Assembly: GCA_007258455.2 (NCBI GenBank) | Contig: VDFB02115049.1 | Coordinates: 115,683-179,682 of the forward strand | Direction of reading: 5' to 3' | From: Sequoia sempervirens | Taxonomy: Eukaryota; Streptophyta; Pinopsida; Cupressales; Cupressaceae | Length of the DNA stretch: 64,000 bases | Shown here: positions 1-11,884 of the stretch, piece by piece | Numbering within the stretch: the first letter of the stretch is position 1 | Layout: the number at the start of each line of letters is the position of its first letter | The notes under the pieces: model-generated | Database searches by the model: none | Seen by the model: the letters and a program-made list of their open reading frames with translations, nothing else | What the model was told of the DNA's origin: nothing | Program-made: the position numbers and the translations under genes

Positions 1-1915
1 AGAGGTTCGCGGATTTTGGATTTGAGTTGATTATATATCTAGCAATCACAAGTTGGCGTTTAGATCTAAATAAGCAAAGAAACGTCATGCAAAGGAAGAT
101 ATGGGGAATTCGCATAATTCATGATATTATGATAAGATTGACTCAAGAAATCTATGAGAAATTAATGAAATATAGAGTTTGGGAGCATGAATTCAGGAAA
201 TCTACGCCTAGATGGATTTTACAAGGAAACAATGGTTCGGGTAATCCGTCCTATGATGGATCTTCTGAAAGGAATGAGGCTTGGGATTCTGAGTGTTGGT
301 AGAATTCGCGCGAGGATGGCCTTTTTGGGAAATCTGGTTCACATGGAATTTCCCGAAGTCATGGAATTTCCCGAAGTCATGAAATTTCCCGAAGTCCTAT
401 AATTTCCCGAGACACCCAAATTCCACGAACACTCAGAATTCTCGAAGGTCCAAATTTCACAAGGACTATGAGGAGGTCACTGTTAAAATGAAATCATGAT
501 GTTAAAATTGTCATGGGTGATTGGTGCAATGTATTAGACGTCGGCGGTAATAGACAATCATTTCAAAGTGCAAATTGGAGGAAATTAAAGTTGATAAAGC
601 CAACTAACAAGGTAAGGTCTTGCAGTCATCTTCAATGGATACTGATGAATCTGGGGGCATACACGATGAAGTGAAATTCATAGGAGGGAGGACACTATTT
701 TGCATAAGAAATGCAACATCCAAGTGTTGTTCTAGGTGCATGAATGATTGATAATCGAATTGAATTTGTGGAACTCGCCAAATGAAAGACAAACATTCAC
801 AGCTAGAATAGTTGTATATCATTGCCATCAAGGCAGGTCACAGTATAAGATAAGATCAAATTCCCATGGCAACATAAGGAAAAGATTGGATTTCATGGAT
901 TAGTCCACTAGAATTCATAATGCAAATAAGAAGTCTTATGGAATCCTTGTGCTTGGGGATTCCATGAAGAGGAGAAATTCCTAAAAACTTGGAATCAATG
1001 ACCATGAAATTCATGAAAGGGAGAAACTGAAGTTGCAGGCTGAACATCCTAACATTTGTAACTTCATGCAATATCAATACTCCATGGGTTCTAGTGGAAT
1101 GGAAGTCTAGGTTGAGGCCCTATTTTGAATCATGGAGTAGGCTTCAAAATGATAAAGTAAGGATACGATCATCCTTTGTTGAGAATAGCAAGGCATCATT
1201 CTACAAATTTCATACTGCATAGGGCCTGGGAAGGATGATCAACACCAAACTATGGTCATTCCGAGAATGCTTGGTAGAATGAGAATTATGTGGTTATTTC
1301 GATTAAGGGAGTTTCGAAGAATGCAATTAGTGGAGGATTTTCTGAAAGGAGCAATGTTTGAATAATCTGCTATCACCTGGATTCCCCAAAACTTTTGAAT
1401 CCAAGAACAGAGTGCAAATCCCCGAAGTCCACAAATTCCATTGTCAAGGAATCCATGAGAATTCGATTCTCATGAGAAGAGCATGTATAAATGAATTATG
1501 AATAAAGGGGTCGACTACAAGGGCAACGTTGGTTGTCTTGTTTCCATGTTCCCACAAGATCTTTGACTCATAGGAATGCATAGGGGTCTGGTCTTTGAAG
1601 GTGTTGCTAAGAAGTGTGGTATCAGGTAAATGTCATGAGGAATCGTGAATGGAAGGTTTGAATTCCCGGGGAAATATGTTGTTTGGCTTGTGCTTGAAGG
1701 ATTCAAAATATATGAATTGAGAAGGAAAGATAATAGATCGAGGTTCTCATATGGCCGAACGAAATGATAGAATTTGCATAGATCATAGTTTACAGGGGTA
1801 GCTATTAATGAAACATGGTAGTCAGTCCATCTTAGTGTTTTGAAGAATGATGGAGAATTTGGAAAATTTTGAGAAAGGGATTTCCATGTGTGAAAGCAAT
1901 ATTTTCCATTGTGGG
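1..1915. other. Unclassified sequence, possibly the 3' internal part of an LTR element
   Basis: I recognise no gene here. Short open frames exist on both strands but none shows a known domain. Short words recur, notably gaattc and cccgaagtc (354, 372, 390 and again near 1425), which suggests old repeat expansion. A G-run (ttgtggggggat, about 1908-1920) lies just before an LTR-like stretch and could be a polypurine tract. On that reading this is the 3' internal end of an element cut by the window edge. This is weak inference. Confidence 0.3.
343..412 (+). repeat. 18-bp tandem repeat, about four units
   Basis: Units begin at 343, 361 and 379 (atggaatttcccgaagtc, third with one change) and a diverged fourth at about 397. 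Because 18 is a multiple of three, one frame reads MEFPEV repeated. No function is evident. Confidence 0.85.
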
Positions 1916-3456
1916 GGGATATTTAATTCTTTAGTTTCCTTTTAAATTCGTCATGGTGCTATAATTATAAGAAAGATGTTTAGGGGCAATGAATTAAATA
2001 ATTGCATGAAATTGTAACAAATATATTTATTATATTTAATGATTTGAAATTTTTTTCTAATTATTTAGTATATTGTTTACAGGTTTAATGTAACATTGTC
2101 CCAAGGAGCATCAAACATTGATGATGAAAAATCATGCTAATTATACAAGAGGAATTATCACATGAGGACCTTGCATAAGAAAAATTGTACAAGGGGAAAT
2201 TTTTTAAACTATTCAGGGTGTCCCACATATAAGCACGTGCAATGATAGTTTCCAAAAGGATTTTAAAATTGCAATTTACTTGCAACTCAAAATATCTAAG
2301 ATACACCTACGTAAGAATCTGTGCCAAGATTATGTCTAGCTGGAAGGAGTTTCTGGAAGACATGTGAAGCTGATTTCGTCATCCAATCAGAATTTTCATT
2401 AATGACAAGCTGGCATAATATTATTTTCTCATTGTTGCATGATGTAACTACTTTTATGCAATTGGATGATGATGTACCATGAGCTCCCAAATTAAATGTA
2501 ACAACTTGATGCTTCTAGAAGTGCAATTGCAACCATTAGATGAATTAAATACTGACCATTGATTCAAAATGTAATTTTCTATAAAAGGCCAGTGCCTTCT
2601 CATTTGTAAGAGGTTAGATTAGGTTAGAATTGATAAGTTAGAAGGCCAGAATTTACAAGTAGATTTCAGATAGTAGTTTTAGGAGAGGAGAGAGGTTGGA
2701 AATTGTTATGTAATACTGGAGAAGTTAATGTAATTGGATTGTTGATTTGGCAAGCTTTGTGTTACACTTTGATTTTTTATGGTTTCCTATTCTCAATTCT
2801 TAGTGTTAGATGTTAGTTTTCAGTTCTTTTGCAATAATGGAGAAATGTTAATGATGTTGATTGATCTCTGGTCCATACTTTTAGGAATTTGTTGATTGTA
2901 GATTGTTGTGTAAAGTTAGTTTGGGCCTCATTTTTGTGCTTAGTTCAACTGTAAATGTTTGTTCATATTGTGATAATTCATGGGTGTGTGGATGAATATT
3001 TATGGTCTGAAAATATTTAGTTTCCATAGAAGATTGCACCATTTTTGCAGAGTTGTGGGTCTGTCCCTGATCAAGCAGAGATTGGTTTCATTGGGGATCT
3101 ATCCATTTGCAACATTCATCATTGTTGTGACTGATCTTAGGTTTTATTCTTAGAAATGTCTCTAAACCCTTATCTCTTTTTCTGTTTATTTTGAATCTAG
3201 GTTAGTTTTAGGATTGAAGGCATCGCCATATTGTTACATCTGATGAAAGTACACTTCCAACATTGTTCATTTGTAATGTCCCTTTGTGATTACCAACATT
3301 TTCATATATTATATGAGCTATTTATGCATTGTCAAGACCTGACATTAGAGACCTTGGGGTTATCTCTTGAAGCTTGCTGATAGAGATTTACCTTTCAGGA
3401 GAGATAGAATATCACATTTTGTTTGAGTTGTTGTTGTGCATAAAACACCATCAACA
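1916..3456 (+). mobile_element. Probable LTR of an unclassified retrotransposon
   Basis: The right end is a CA terminus (acaccatcaaca, ending 3456) that abruptly borders gene-E-related sequence. A TATA-like ctataaaagg lies at 2580-2589 and a long T-rich, ORF-free stretch follows, as in an R-U5 region. A G-run just before 1921 could be the polypurine tract. The left boundary is not defined and no partner LTR is in the window, so the size of about 1.5 kb is an estimate. It cuts the C-terminal part of gene E. Confidence 0.4.
2580..2589 (+). promoter_or_regulatory. TATA-box-like site in the probable LTR
   Basis: ctataaaagg is followed about 25-30 bases later by a plausible start region. It is the only TATA-like motif in this stretch placed as in an LTR promoter. 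Confidence 0.4.
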
Positions 3457-5219
3457 AGAAGCAATCACCCTTTCTTCTGGTTTTTGAGCATCAATTTCAA
3501 GATTAGGTGGTGGTTAATCAACTTCATCATCTTTAAAATTCAAAGGTACATCGGCTACCTCTTCAATATCCCCTACCTACTCCTTCACTTATTTAATATG
3601 CCACTAAGGGGGCCACTTGATGTGTCTTCTATCTTTTAGGAATTGGTTGCTTAGGGTATTATTTTTATTGGATTGTGGAAGTGTCTAGTAGGGGCTTTGT
3701 GATTACAATACCACTTGATTTGATGGGCAGCTTGGAGGGTTTCGAATACTGACCCTTAGGTTTCTTTTCGGGTTCAACATACAATCTTTCAAAGTTGTCA
3801 ATTATTACGTTCATCCTTCTAATAGGATCCTTTTCTTCAACATAGAATCCTTGGAATCCAGTGTCCCTTTTCTTCTTCTCCTCCTCAAGCCTCTTTATGA
3901 TTTCCCACTTCCTCTTCCTCTGAAAAACTTCATGAGATTTAAAGAAATTTCTTATTACATCTTCTTCGTAATCCATTACATGGGTAATCCCAGCTTTAGT
4001 GAGAAGTGTCTGGTTTATAAAATTAATATCCCCTTCATGATCAAAGACCCTTTCTCCTCCTAACTTCAATGAATACCGCATCTTCAAATAGTTATGTAGT
4101 TCTTCAAGAGTGTCAAACCCTATGGATAGCCCCTCACATTCAGTTAGGTCGGGTAGGAATGTCCCCTTTTTCTATCTTTTCATAAAATACTGCTCCATCC
4201 ATAACATTTGCCACATAAATTCTAAAAATTCAATTTGAATAAAAAAAAAATTAGGTAAAATATGTGGTACTTGAGGACATCCATAGACCCTTATTACTGT
4301 TTATTCTGCTAAGAACCAGTCACCGAAATTGTGAGTGTGTCCCTTCTTTGGCTTCAATGCTAAAGGTCTCAATACTTGTATGATTTTATTAGGCAATCTT
4401 GGTGAACGATGACCAAGAGCGGCCATGACCTTTATTACAAAATCATCATGAAATATTGCATAATCACTATTTTTACATCTAATATCCCAGATGTAACACC
4501 AATTTTGTACAAGCAACCTATTCCCTTCATCATCAGTCATTCCCAAACACATTCTTTTAGTCCTTTTTTTTTTTTTGGTACAATATTAAATGAAACAATA
4601 GAGAGTATTTCTTGAAAGTGATGAGAGCCAAGTTCTCTCTTACTTGCAAAATCCCTCATGTAGCCCTTTCTAAATTTCAGCAACAAAGTCATACTCAATG
4701 TTGACTTTAGGATTTTGTATCCTCATTTCCATCATCATGAGATAGGTTGCAGTCCTCTCTTTAGCATCTATTCCAAGCACTTGGAACAAAGAAAATAAGT
4801 TCTTTTGAAATATACTTGGAAGTATTCTATGGAAAATGACTCATTTTGGGAGGGGAAGATAGGTATCCTCCTATTGTTTACACCCTTTTTCATGTGTAAA
4901 AGAAGTTCATCACTCCTGTAGGTATTTCTCAATCTCCTATAATCCTCCTCACTTCTGTCCAAGTCAATCTTAGTTATAGCTTTCTTGTTTAACATAAAAC
5001 ACTTTATAATTGCTTCTTTAGTAAGAACCACTAATGGTGAACCATCTTGCATTCTTATAGTCCTAGTAGTCAAGTGACAATATTGTGCCAATACTTTAAT
5101 AAACTCAACATCTATGAAGACATTTGGGACTATCAATTTGGCCAAATCTAAGGTCCAAGGATTCAAAACTGGAATCTTCTCAACCCTTTTCTCATAGAAG
5201 TACCAAAACATATCCCATC
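3457..5219 (-). pseudogene. Gene E, main part: relative of the ORF carried in the LTRs of element D
   Basis: Function unknown. Read leftward, the frame runs from 5219 to a stop near 3665, with degenerate coding-like sequence to 3457. Several frameshifts and stops split it (pieces 5211-4768, 4552-4301, 4087-3665). It aligns end to end with the ORF in D's LTRs: W-x-LDLAKLIVPNVFIDV matches W-RLDMGNLMVTNIYMD; DGSPLVVLTKEAI matches DGAEMVKITREEI; DYAIFHDDF matches DYVIFHNVF; HNFGD matches HNWGD; VYG..P..LP matches VYGTNVYPFVLP. Similarity is only moderate (my estimate is about a third identical), so this is a distant family member. Its N-terminal part lies 26 kb away at 31404-31589, separated by element A. 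The C-terminal part seen in D's ORF (hydrophilic linker and coiled-coil-like tail) is cut off here by the LTR-like insertion ending at 3456. Confidence 0.75.
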
Positions 5220-5222
5220 CTA

Positions 5223-6004
5223 TGATGCAGGAGCATCCAAGGTTTCAAGCAATCTTGCATCAACCAAAAATATATGCATTCATGTTTTCTTGCATTTCAG
5301 TAGTTATCTATCAAGACCTAGTCTTAGTAATCCATACCGCATTGCACCGCATTGTAACATCAAAGCTCGTGGAGCAAGATATATGATCTTAATTGCAACA
5401 TATACATCATATCTAGAACTCAAGTTTTTTGGAGATTCTAGTACAAAGTTATCACTAACAAAATATCAGCTTCATTAGACAGAGAGCATTCACTAACCAG
5501 TCTTGGATTTTCAAGTGCGCGGACCTATCACGTGACTTGTGGAGCTTAGGAGACCATTTATGAAGGATTCACATTCACCAAGGAACCTTCATTCCAATCC
5601 GCATTATGTTTGTCTAAGGATCAAAAGGGGAATCTCAAGTTTTGGCTGACCTTTCACACGTTTCATCAACTTCAGGGTTTGAGACCTCTTGAGACTAACA
5701 TGGACCTTTTTTGGAGCTAGGAAGTGATATATATAGAGGAATCGTGGAGTTGCATTATATGGTAATCAAGTAGAAGGATATACGTGATATATGGGATTTG
5801 ACCTGCATTGCATTTTCTAAGCTCTAATGCCATACCATTATGTAATTCTATAAGCCAGAAGGCAGGGCATGTTGCTAGTGAATAATTGATCATCATCTAT
5901 ATTTCCATGTGTGATTGCTATTCTTGTTCATTGTGTTTTTGTTGTGTTTACTCTTGTTGCAAGGTTGGATAGTCCTATTTCTGGACCCTCCATCCTTGAC
6001 TACA
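5223..6004 (+). repeat. 5' LTR of element A
   Basis: It starts TGATGCAGG (5223) and ends TTGACTACA (6004), giving the usual TG...CA. The primer-binding site follows five bases later. Its last bases recur at 31373-31403 as the only remaining piece of the 3' LTR. The exact start is uncertain by about three bases. Confidence 0.75.
5728..5736 (+). promoter_or_regulatory. TATA box of the element A LTR
   Basis: tatatatag lies about 270 bases before the LTR end, an appropriate place for the U3/R boundary. Confidence 0.5.
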
Positions 6005-6009
6005 CCAAG

Positions 6010-6022
6010 TGGTATTAGAGTG
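6010..6022 (+). other. Primer-binding site of element A (initiator-tRNA-Met type)
   Basis: tggtattagagtg matches the plant iMet primer-site consensus (tggtatcagagc) with small changes and lies five bases after the LTR. Confidence 0.8.
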
Positions 6023-6280
6023 AAGTTGTGAACCTTTGGGAGACCAAAGCGAGTTTGCGAACATTGGGAGAGTGAAGGTGGAAAAATCGCCAACCCGAGG
6101 CAGTTGCACCAGAGTGAGTTTGTGAAGTTGAGAAATGCATTCTGTAATATATTTGTGTGGATAGATTTTTGACTTGAAGTAGCCTACTGGTATTTGTCAA
6201 CATATCACCAATTGTGAGGTAGTTGTGACCCTGTAGCAAAATTGCCAACTTGAGGCAATTGCACTAGATCCTAGGAAGAG

Positions 6281-6449
6281 ATGCCACTGAGGATAATTCA
6301 TACTACTATTAATGTTGCTGGAAAGATGGGTGAGATGATGGAAATTATGCATGCAATGAAAGTGAGATTGGATGTTGTTAAAGAAGACAAAATGAAATTC
6401 TTAAACCCTAGACCTAATGATGAAAGTGATGATGTTGAATTTTAAGTTT
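6281..6449 (+). pseudogene. Element A gag, N-terminal leader
   Basis: A frame starting MPLRIIHTTINVAGKMGEMM runs from the ATG at 6281 to a stop near 6443, right before insertion B. It is Met- and Lys-rich with a possible short helix and no recognisable domain. Position after the primer site, and continuation of gag sequence at 11885 on the other side of B, identify it as the amino end of gag. The target duplication of B (CTAAT at 6450-6454, CTGAT at 11880-11884) shows that the two parts were once joined. Confidence 0.65.
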
Positions 6450-6454
6450 CTAAT

Positions 6455-7983
6455 TGATGTAGAGCAAGGAGGAAAATCCTTCAAACAATCACAATTTGAC
6501 CAAACTCAAACAATTCTTGTTTGTTCATCCATTTTTGACTCACCATTCCCTTCATAAAGCACTTGGCTCTACAAAGCTACAAAACACCCAAACTTGCAAT
6601 CAAGGTTCCAAACTCTTCTCAATCCCTCAAAACACTTTGAACATCATAAGATTGGCATATTCAAGCCAAATAAAGTCTTCTATAACTTTGATCTCTCACT
6701 TTTCCAAACACTCATTCACAAGAGGCTTGTTGGCTTGTAGTATTCCAAATGACAAAAAATGGGTACAACTTTCCAACCAATTTGAGTCTCCAAAAATAGA
6801 AAATAGTTTCAAGAACCCATTAAGGCCTTCTTAAACATATCTAGAAACCAAATAGACTTACTTTGAAAAGTACCCTCCTAAATTTAACTTTCCTACAACA
6901 ACAAAGCCTAATTAGGCCTATTTCCCAAAGAAACACCAACCCAATCACTTTCTCAACCTAAAATCTCCCTTTAAGGACCTTCACCAGGTTACAAAACCTC
7001 TGAATCACCAAATTTCATTAGGGGAAACAATCATAAATTCACCAAAACATCAAACCCTTGTTTAGGCCATTTCAAGCTTGAAACAAGGAGGGTTTATTGA
7101 AACTGTGTTCTCCAATCACTATTTCATCTTACCAACACCCCAAAAAATTCATATATGACCTGCGCATGCTATACCAACCATTACATGACCAATTCCATAA
7201 GTTTTTGTATAAACCCTACATCCAAAGCATCACTTTTCACCAAAATAATGAAGAATTGCAACTATGGCATCACTTCAATTTTCACAATCTACCTTCCTTG
7301 CTCATGACAACTACATTAAAACAAAAAATACTCCTAATTGTTCCATTCCACCAAGTTATAGCATGATTGACTAGGTGGAATGGCCTAAGTCTCCAATTTT
7401 CACTCTCAAAGCCACAAATTCTGAGTCTACAAACCACCTACAGGAAAATGTCAATAAAAAATTTATTTCTTAATGAAAACAAATCACACAAAATCCAAAA
7501 TTCTCCTAACACATGTGTCTATCCAATTCAAAGCATCTTTGATCAATTTCCTTTAGTATGGGTCCATATAGACCGTTGTAGCAGTAGTCTACCAGGAAAA
7601 ACATGAAATTTTCAAGGAAAAACATGAAATTTTCAAGGAAAAACAAGGAACTTTATTTTTTAATATTCAAAAACTAACTCCAACCTCTTGTCTCAAGGTT
7701 TAAAAGACTTTTTAAACATTAACCAACATGACGCAATAGTTCTAACTACCCTTTTGAATCAAATGACCATTGAGCTTCCATTTCTTGCACTTTTGCATTT
7801 TTTTGCAATTTTACATTTTGACAACATTTCAAGATTTTGCAACATTTGCAAGAATAAACCCAAATGACTCAAGTTACATATTAAATGGATATTATGACCT
7901 TATTTTCATGACAAAAGACTCAACACAACAAAAACCAAACCTAAAACCATATTTACACAAAATGACATGGTGCCCCTGCACCA
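6455..7983 (-). repeat. LTR of element B (3' LTR in B's direction)
   Basis: It matches 10375-11879 almost throughout; for example, aaaatccttcaaacaatcac near the left edge and catggtgcccctgcacca at the right edge occur in both. The + strand ORFs inside it are not genes: the same frames recur in the other LTR and resemble no protein. Confidence 0.93.
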
Positions 7984-8005
7984 TACACCCAGACTTAAAA
8001 AGAAC

Positions 8006-8380
8006 TCAAGTCCCTTGAGTACCATGCCGCAACACATCATTATGCTTGATCACTTCATTCATCTGGTCTCCAAAATACTTTACATCTAGTATTCCTTTCC
8101 ACTGGATTAGATGATGTAGATTTGTTTCATTCCTTGCACTATTGAACTTGTTATCACCTGGACCTTGCTCCACCTTCACAAATTGACTTGTTGTATGTTG
8201 TCCGACCTTTTCCTTATTTGAAACTATTGTAGAACTTTCTTGAACACCTACAAATATACCACTGCCAACTTTTTCTTGAACTACTTTTTGTTTTACTCTT
8301 GTTGCACACTTGAAATCACCTACATGTTTTTTCCATTCACCTTGTTTCATTCTATCGTTTTCCTTCATTTCTTCTTTCAA
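8006..8380 (-). pseudogene. Element B, last reading frame before the 3' LTR
   Basis: A 124-codon frame, hydrophilic and lysine-rich, ends close to B's 3' LTR. It overlaps the end of the protease frame in another phase, so a frameshift probably separates one original product. Near the C-terminus LIQWKG is followed by EVIKHN. The WKG recalls the aromatic core of a chromodomain, which ends pol in chromoviruses, but the rest is too diverged to call. Without the polymerase domains this segment could be the surviving tail of pol after an internal deletion. Confidence 0.45.
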
Positions 8381-9275
8381 ATTTTGTCCCTAATGACACT
8401 ATCTTATCAAGCTCCCAAACCCCTTTACCATCAGGTTTACCAACCTTTGTATTGATAGAATTTAACTTCCCATTAGCCTCTTTTACAATCATTGAACAAA
8501 GCATTGTCTCTACCATAATCTCAAAATTCTTTTCTAAGAAATCTTGAACTCCCACAATCAATTCATCCCCGGCCTTCTCTTTATCTGCTTTTGACACCAA
8601 ATCATTAATTTTTCCCTCCAATATTGGATCATTTTCCAAAATTATTGTCCTAGCATCTTCAAGGCTTGAAGTGGCTACAATCTCTTCATGTTTGTCTTCC
8701 TCAAGCTTCACAAAATCCTTCTTGCCTAACATGATCACCTTAGCTACCTTGGGTTGTTCCTTCACATCTTCCACCAATGGAGTTAATGTAAAAGTGGTTC
8801 CATCTTTCTCAATCTGATATGTATTGTTTCTTCCATCATAAATGGAATGTCTATCAAACTTCCATGGTCTTCCAAGTAACAAATGAAAACAATCCATAGG
8901 AAACACATCACAAAGTATTTTTTCCTTATATCCACCAATGTTAAACTCAACCAAAGCTTGTTCATTCACTAAAATAGATTGATCATCATTTAGCCAAAAT
9001 ACTTTGTAAGGTGTTTCATGAGGTATCTTCTCCAATTTCAATTTATCAACCATTTCATTAGACACCATATTATCAGTACTCCCTGAATCTACTACAACTT
9101 TGCATACCTTTCCACTAGATTTGAAAGTTGTCCTAAATAGTGTCCTCCTTTGTGTTGATTCTTTCTCCTTGGATGCTTTGAGTAGAGTTCTTCTCACCAT
9201 CAAGAATTCCCCAACTTCTGGAGCAACAAGCTGATTAGGAGAGTTTACACTTTCACAATCATCCTCTTGCACCAA
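8352..9275 (-). pseudogene. Element B protease (retropepsin) and spacer
   Basis: An open frame of 307 codons. The retropepsin signature KVVVDSGSTDNMVSNEMV lies near residues 60-80 with the catalytic Asp intact (DSGST), and the second conserved block CFHLLLGRPWKFD is near residues 130-145. This enzyme would cleave gag into its mature parts. After about residue 180 the sequence turns acidic and lysine-rich without a known domain, where RT would be expected in an autonomous element. The start given is an internal Met; the protein continues from the gag frame upstream (9276-10328). This is the best preserved coding stretch of B, closely similar to G (62463-62990) and less so to A (12900-13380). 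Confidence 0.8.
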
Positions 9276-10328
9276 TTGAATCCTTGTATCATGACCACTT
9301 GAAGTAGAACCTTGTTTCTCTAGACACTTCCAAGCCTGATGACCAAACTGATTGCAATGGTAACACCTTCCTGAAAATGAATTTGAACTCCTACCTCCAC
9401 CAAATCCTCCTATAAAACCACCTCTTTGATCAACAACTTGGTCTTTGTTTTTTCTTGCATCTTCTTGTTTTTCATAGGACTGCCTTGAACCTCTTCCTTA
9501 TCTTTCTTGCCTTCTTTTTATCCTTTCCTCTACCTTGACAGCCAACTAAAAGCACTCCTCAACTATCCTAGGTGTTTTGAGACCAATTTCATCTTGAATG
9601 TTGAGCCTAAGCCCATTTAAATACCTTGCAACCTTTTCTACCTCATCTTCAGTATGTCTTGCTCTAATACTTAGTCTATGGAATTCTTCAGTGTATGCCA
9701 TCACATCTAACTCCTTTTTCTTTAAATTTTGCAGCTTCCTAAAGGTCTAAATTGCATAATTTGTAGGAAAAAATTGTACCTTCACCTTTGCTAAGATTTA
9801 TCCCATGAGCTTATCTTAAACTTACCTTTATTTACTCTCTCCTCTTGAAAATAGTTCCACCATGTTAAGGCAGGGCCCTTCAATTTTATTTTTTCAAATT
9901 TCACCTTCTTAATATCTTCTATTTCTTAAAATTCAAAGAAATTATCCAAAGCATCTATCCAACCCAACACTTCTTCACTGTCCATCTTTCCACTATACAT
10001 AGGCACTTCAACTTTCACCTTTGGAGTATTATCCCCCTTGAAAACCTTTAGCATCTTGACCATTTTTTGTCTCTTCAAAGTCTAAGTCCTCATCATAATG
10101 GACTCCTACTAGAGGGTTCTCACTCTCACCCTCATCCTCCTTATCACTTTGGTCACCACTAACCATTCCTCTTCTTTGATTTTTTTCCAGGGATGCAATT
10201 TTGGAAAGGGTAGCTTCATGAGACTCCTTATAAAGCCTCACCTCCTTTGCATATTGTTCCTTCAGTACTCTAACTTCCTTGGCCATTGGATTATTCTTTG
10301 GAGGCATCTTGCTTATGCCAATTTTCAT
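9276..10328 (-). pseudogene. Element B gag with CCHC zinc knuckle
   Basis: Gag forms the particle that packages the element RNA. It begins MKIGISKMPPKNNPMAKEV at 10328, with a coiled-coil-like KE-rich start and an acidic stretch (about residues 65-90). Then comes the gag core: a WIDALDNFFEF-like block, an ALTWW block, and an AYTEEFHRLSIRARH block near 9680-9720. The core is broken by stops and frameshifts. A zinc knuckle CYHCNQFGHQAWKC lies at about 9364-9323, with all four ligands present. Compared with G's gag (62955-64000) the order is the same. It is non-functional as it stands. Confidence 0.8.
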
Positions 10329-10358
10329 TCACTTTACCACTTCACAATGAGAACCTAT

Positions 10359-10370
10359 GCTCTAATACCA
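10359..10370 (-). other. Primer-binding site of element B
   Basis: On the minus strand this reads tggtattagagc, the iMet-type site, four bases after the LTR end. It fixes B's orientation. Confidence 0.8.
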
Positions 10371-10374
10371 CTAA

Positions 10375-11879
10375 TGAAAAGTAGGGAGGAAAATCCTTCA
10401 AACAATCACAATTTGACCAAACTCAAACAATTCATGTTTGTTCATCCATTTTTGACTCACCATTCCCTTCACAAAGCACTTGGCTCTGCAAAGCTACAAA
10501 ACACCCAAACTTGCAATCAGGGTTTCAGACTCTTCTTCATCCCTCAAAACACTTTGAACATTGTAATATTGGTAGATTCAAGCCAAATAAAGTCTTCTAT
10601 AACTCTAATCTCTCACTTTTCCAAACGCTCATTCACAAGAGGATTGTTGGCATGTAGTAGTCCAAATGACAAAAAATAGGTACAACTTTCCAACCAGTTT
10701 GAATCTCCAAAAACATAAAACAGTTTCAAGAACCCATTAAGGCCTTCTTAAACATATCTAGAAACCAAATAGACTTACTTTGAAAAGTACCCTCCTAAAT
10801 TTGACTATCCTACATCAACAAAGCCCAATTAGGCCTATTTCCCAAAGCAACACCAACCCAATCACTCTCTCAACCTCAAATCTCCCTTGAAGGAAATTTT
10901 CCAAGTTGCAAAACCTCTGAATCACCAACTTTCATTAGGGGAAACAATCATAAATTCACCAAAACATCAAACCCTTGTTTATGCCATTTCAAGCTTGAAA
11001 CAAGGAGGGTTTATTGAAACTATGTTCTCCAATCACTATTTTATCTTACCAACACCCTAGACAATTCATATATGACTTGCACATGCTATACCAACCATTA
11101 CATGACCAATTCCACAAGTTTTTGTATAAACCCTACATCCAAAGCATCACTTTTCACCAAAATAATGAAGAATTGCAACTATGGCATCACTCCAATTTTC
11201 ACAGTTTGCCTTCCCTGCTCATGCCAACTACATTAAAACAAAACCTACTTCTAATTGTTCCATTCCACCAAGTTATAGCATGATTGACTTGGTGGAATGG
11301 CCTAAGTCTCCAATTTTCACTCTTAAAGCCACAAATTCTGAGTCTACAGACTGCCTACAGGAAAATGGCAATAAAAACTTTATTTCTTTATGAAAAAAAA
11401 TCACACAAAATCCAAAATGCTCTGAAAATATGTCTCTATCCAATTCAAAGCATCTTTGATCAATTTCCTTTAGTACGGGTTCATACAAACCACTGTAGAA
11501 AAAGTTTACCAAGAAAAGCATAGGATTTTCAAGGAAAAATAGGGAACTTTATTTTTTAATCTTCAAAAACCAACTCTCCAACCTCTTGTATCAAGGTTTA
11601 CAAGAATTTTTAAACATTAAAAAACATGAAACAATGGTTCTAACTTTTCTTTGGAATCAAATGACCGTTGGGATTCCACTTCTTGCACTTTTGCATTTTT
11701 GCAATTTTACATTTTGACAACATTTCAAGATTTTGAAACATTTGCAAGACTAAACCCAAATGACTCAAGTTACATCTAAATTGTCTATTATGACCTTATT
11801 TTCATCACAAAAGACTCAATGCACCAAAACCAAAACCTAAAACCATATTTACACAAAATGACATGGTGCCCCTGCACCA
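10375..11879 (-). repeat. LTR of element B (5' LTR in B's direction)
   Basis: Partner of 6455-7983 with scattered base changes and small indels. It ends gcacca at 11879, followed by the duplicated target CTGAT. Confidence 0.93.
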
Positions 11880-11884
11880 CTGAT

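Larger units (their letters stand above)
6455..11879 (-). mobile_element. Element B: gag-protease-only LTR retrotransposon inserted in A
   Basis: It has two LTRs of about 1.5 kb (6455-7983 and 10375-11879), flanked by CTAAT/CTGAT. LTR ends are TGATG... and ...CACCA. The iMet-type primer site at 10370-10359 sets its direction as minus. The internal 2.4 kb encodes gag with a CCHC knuckle and a DSG protease, followed by a lysine/glutamate-rich region. I find no RT, RNase H or integrase, so it depended on another element. This layout matches the published TR-GAG class of non-autonomous elements, here with a protease as well. Confidence 0.9.

Noticed and set aside
3851..4063. Plus-strand ORF opposite gene E
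   Set aside because: It is a shadow of the minus-strand frame, whose homology to the element D ORF is clear.
6496..8018. Plus-strand ORFs of 80-110 codons in 6.5-8.0 kb and again in 10.4-11.5 kb as a duplicated gene
   Set aside because: They are frames within the two LTRs of element B and resemble no protein.
8006..8380. Chromodomain in element B
   Set aside because: Only the short LIQWKG resembles one; the remaining aromatic and acidic positions cannot be placed.
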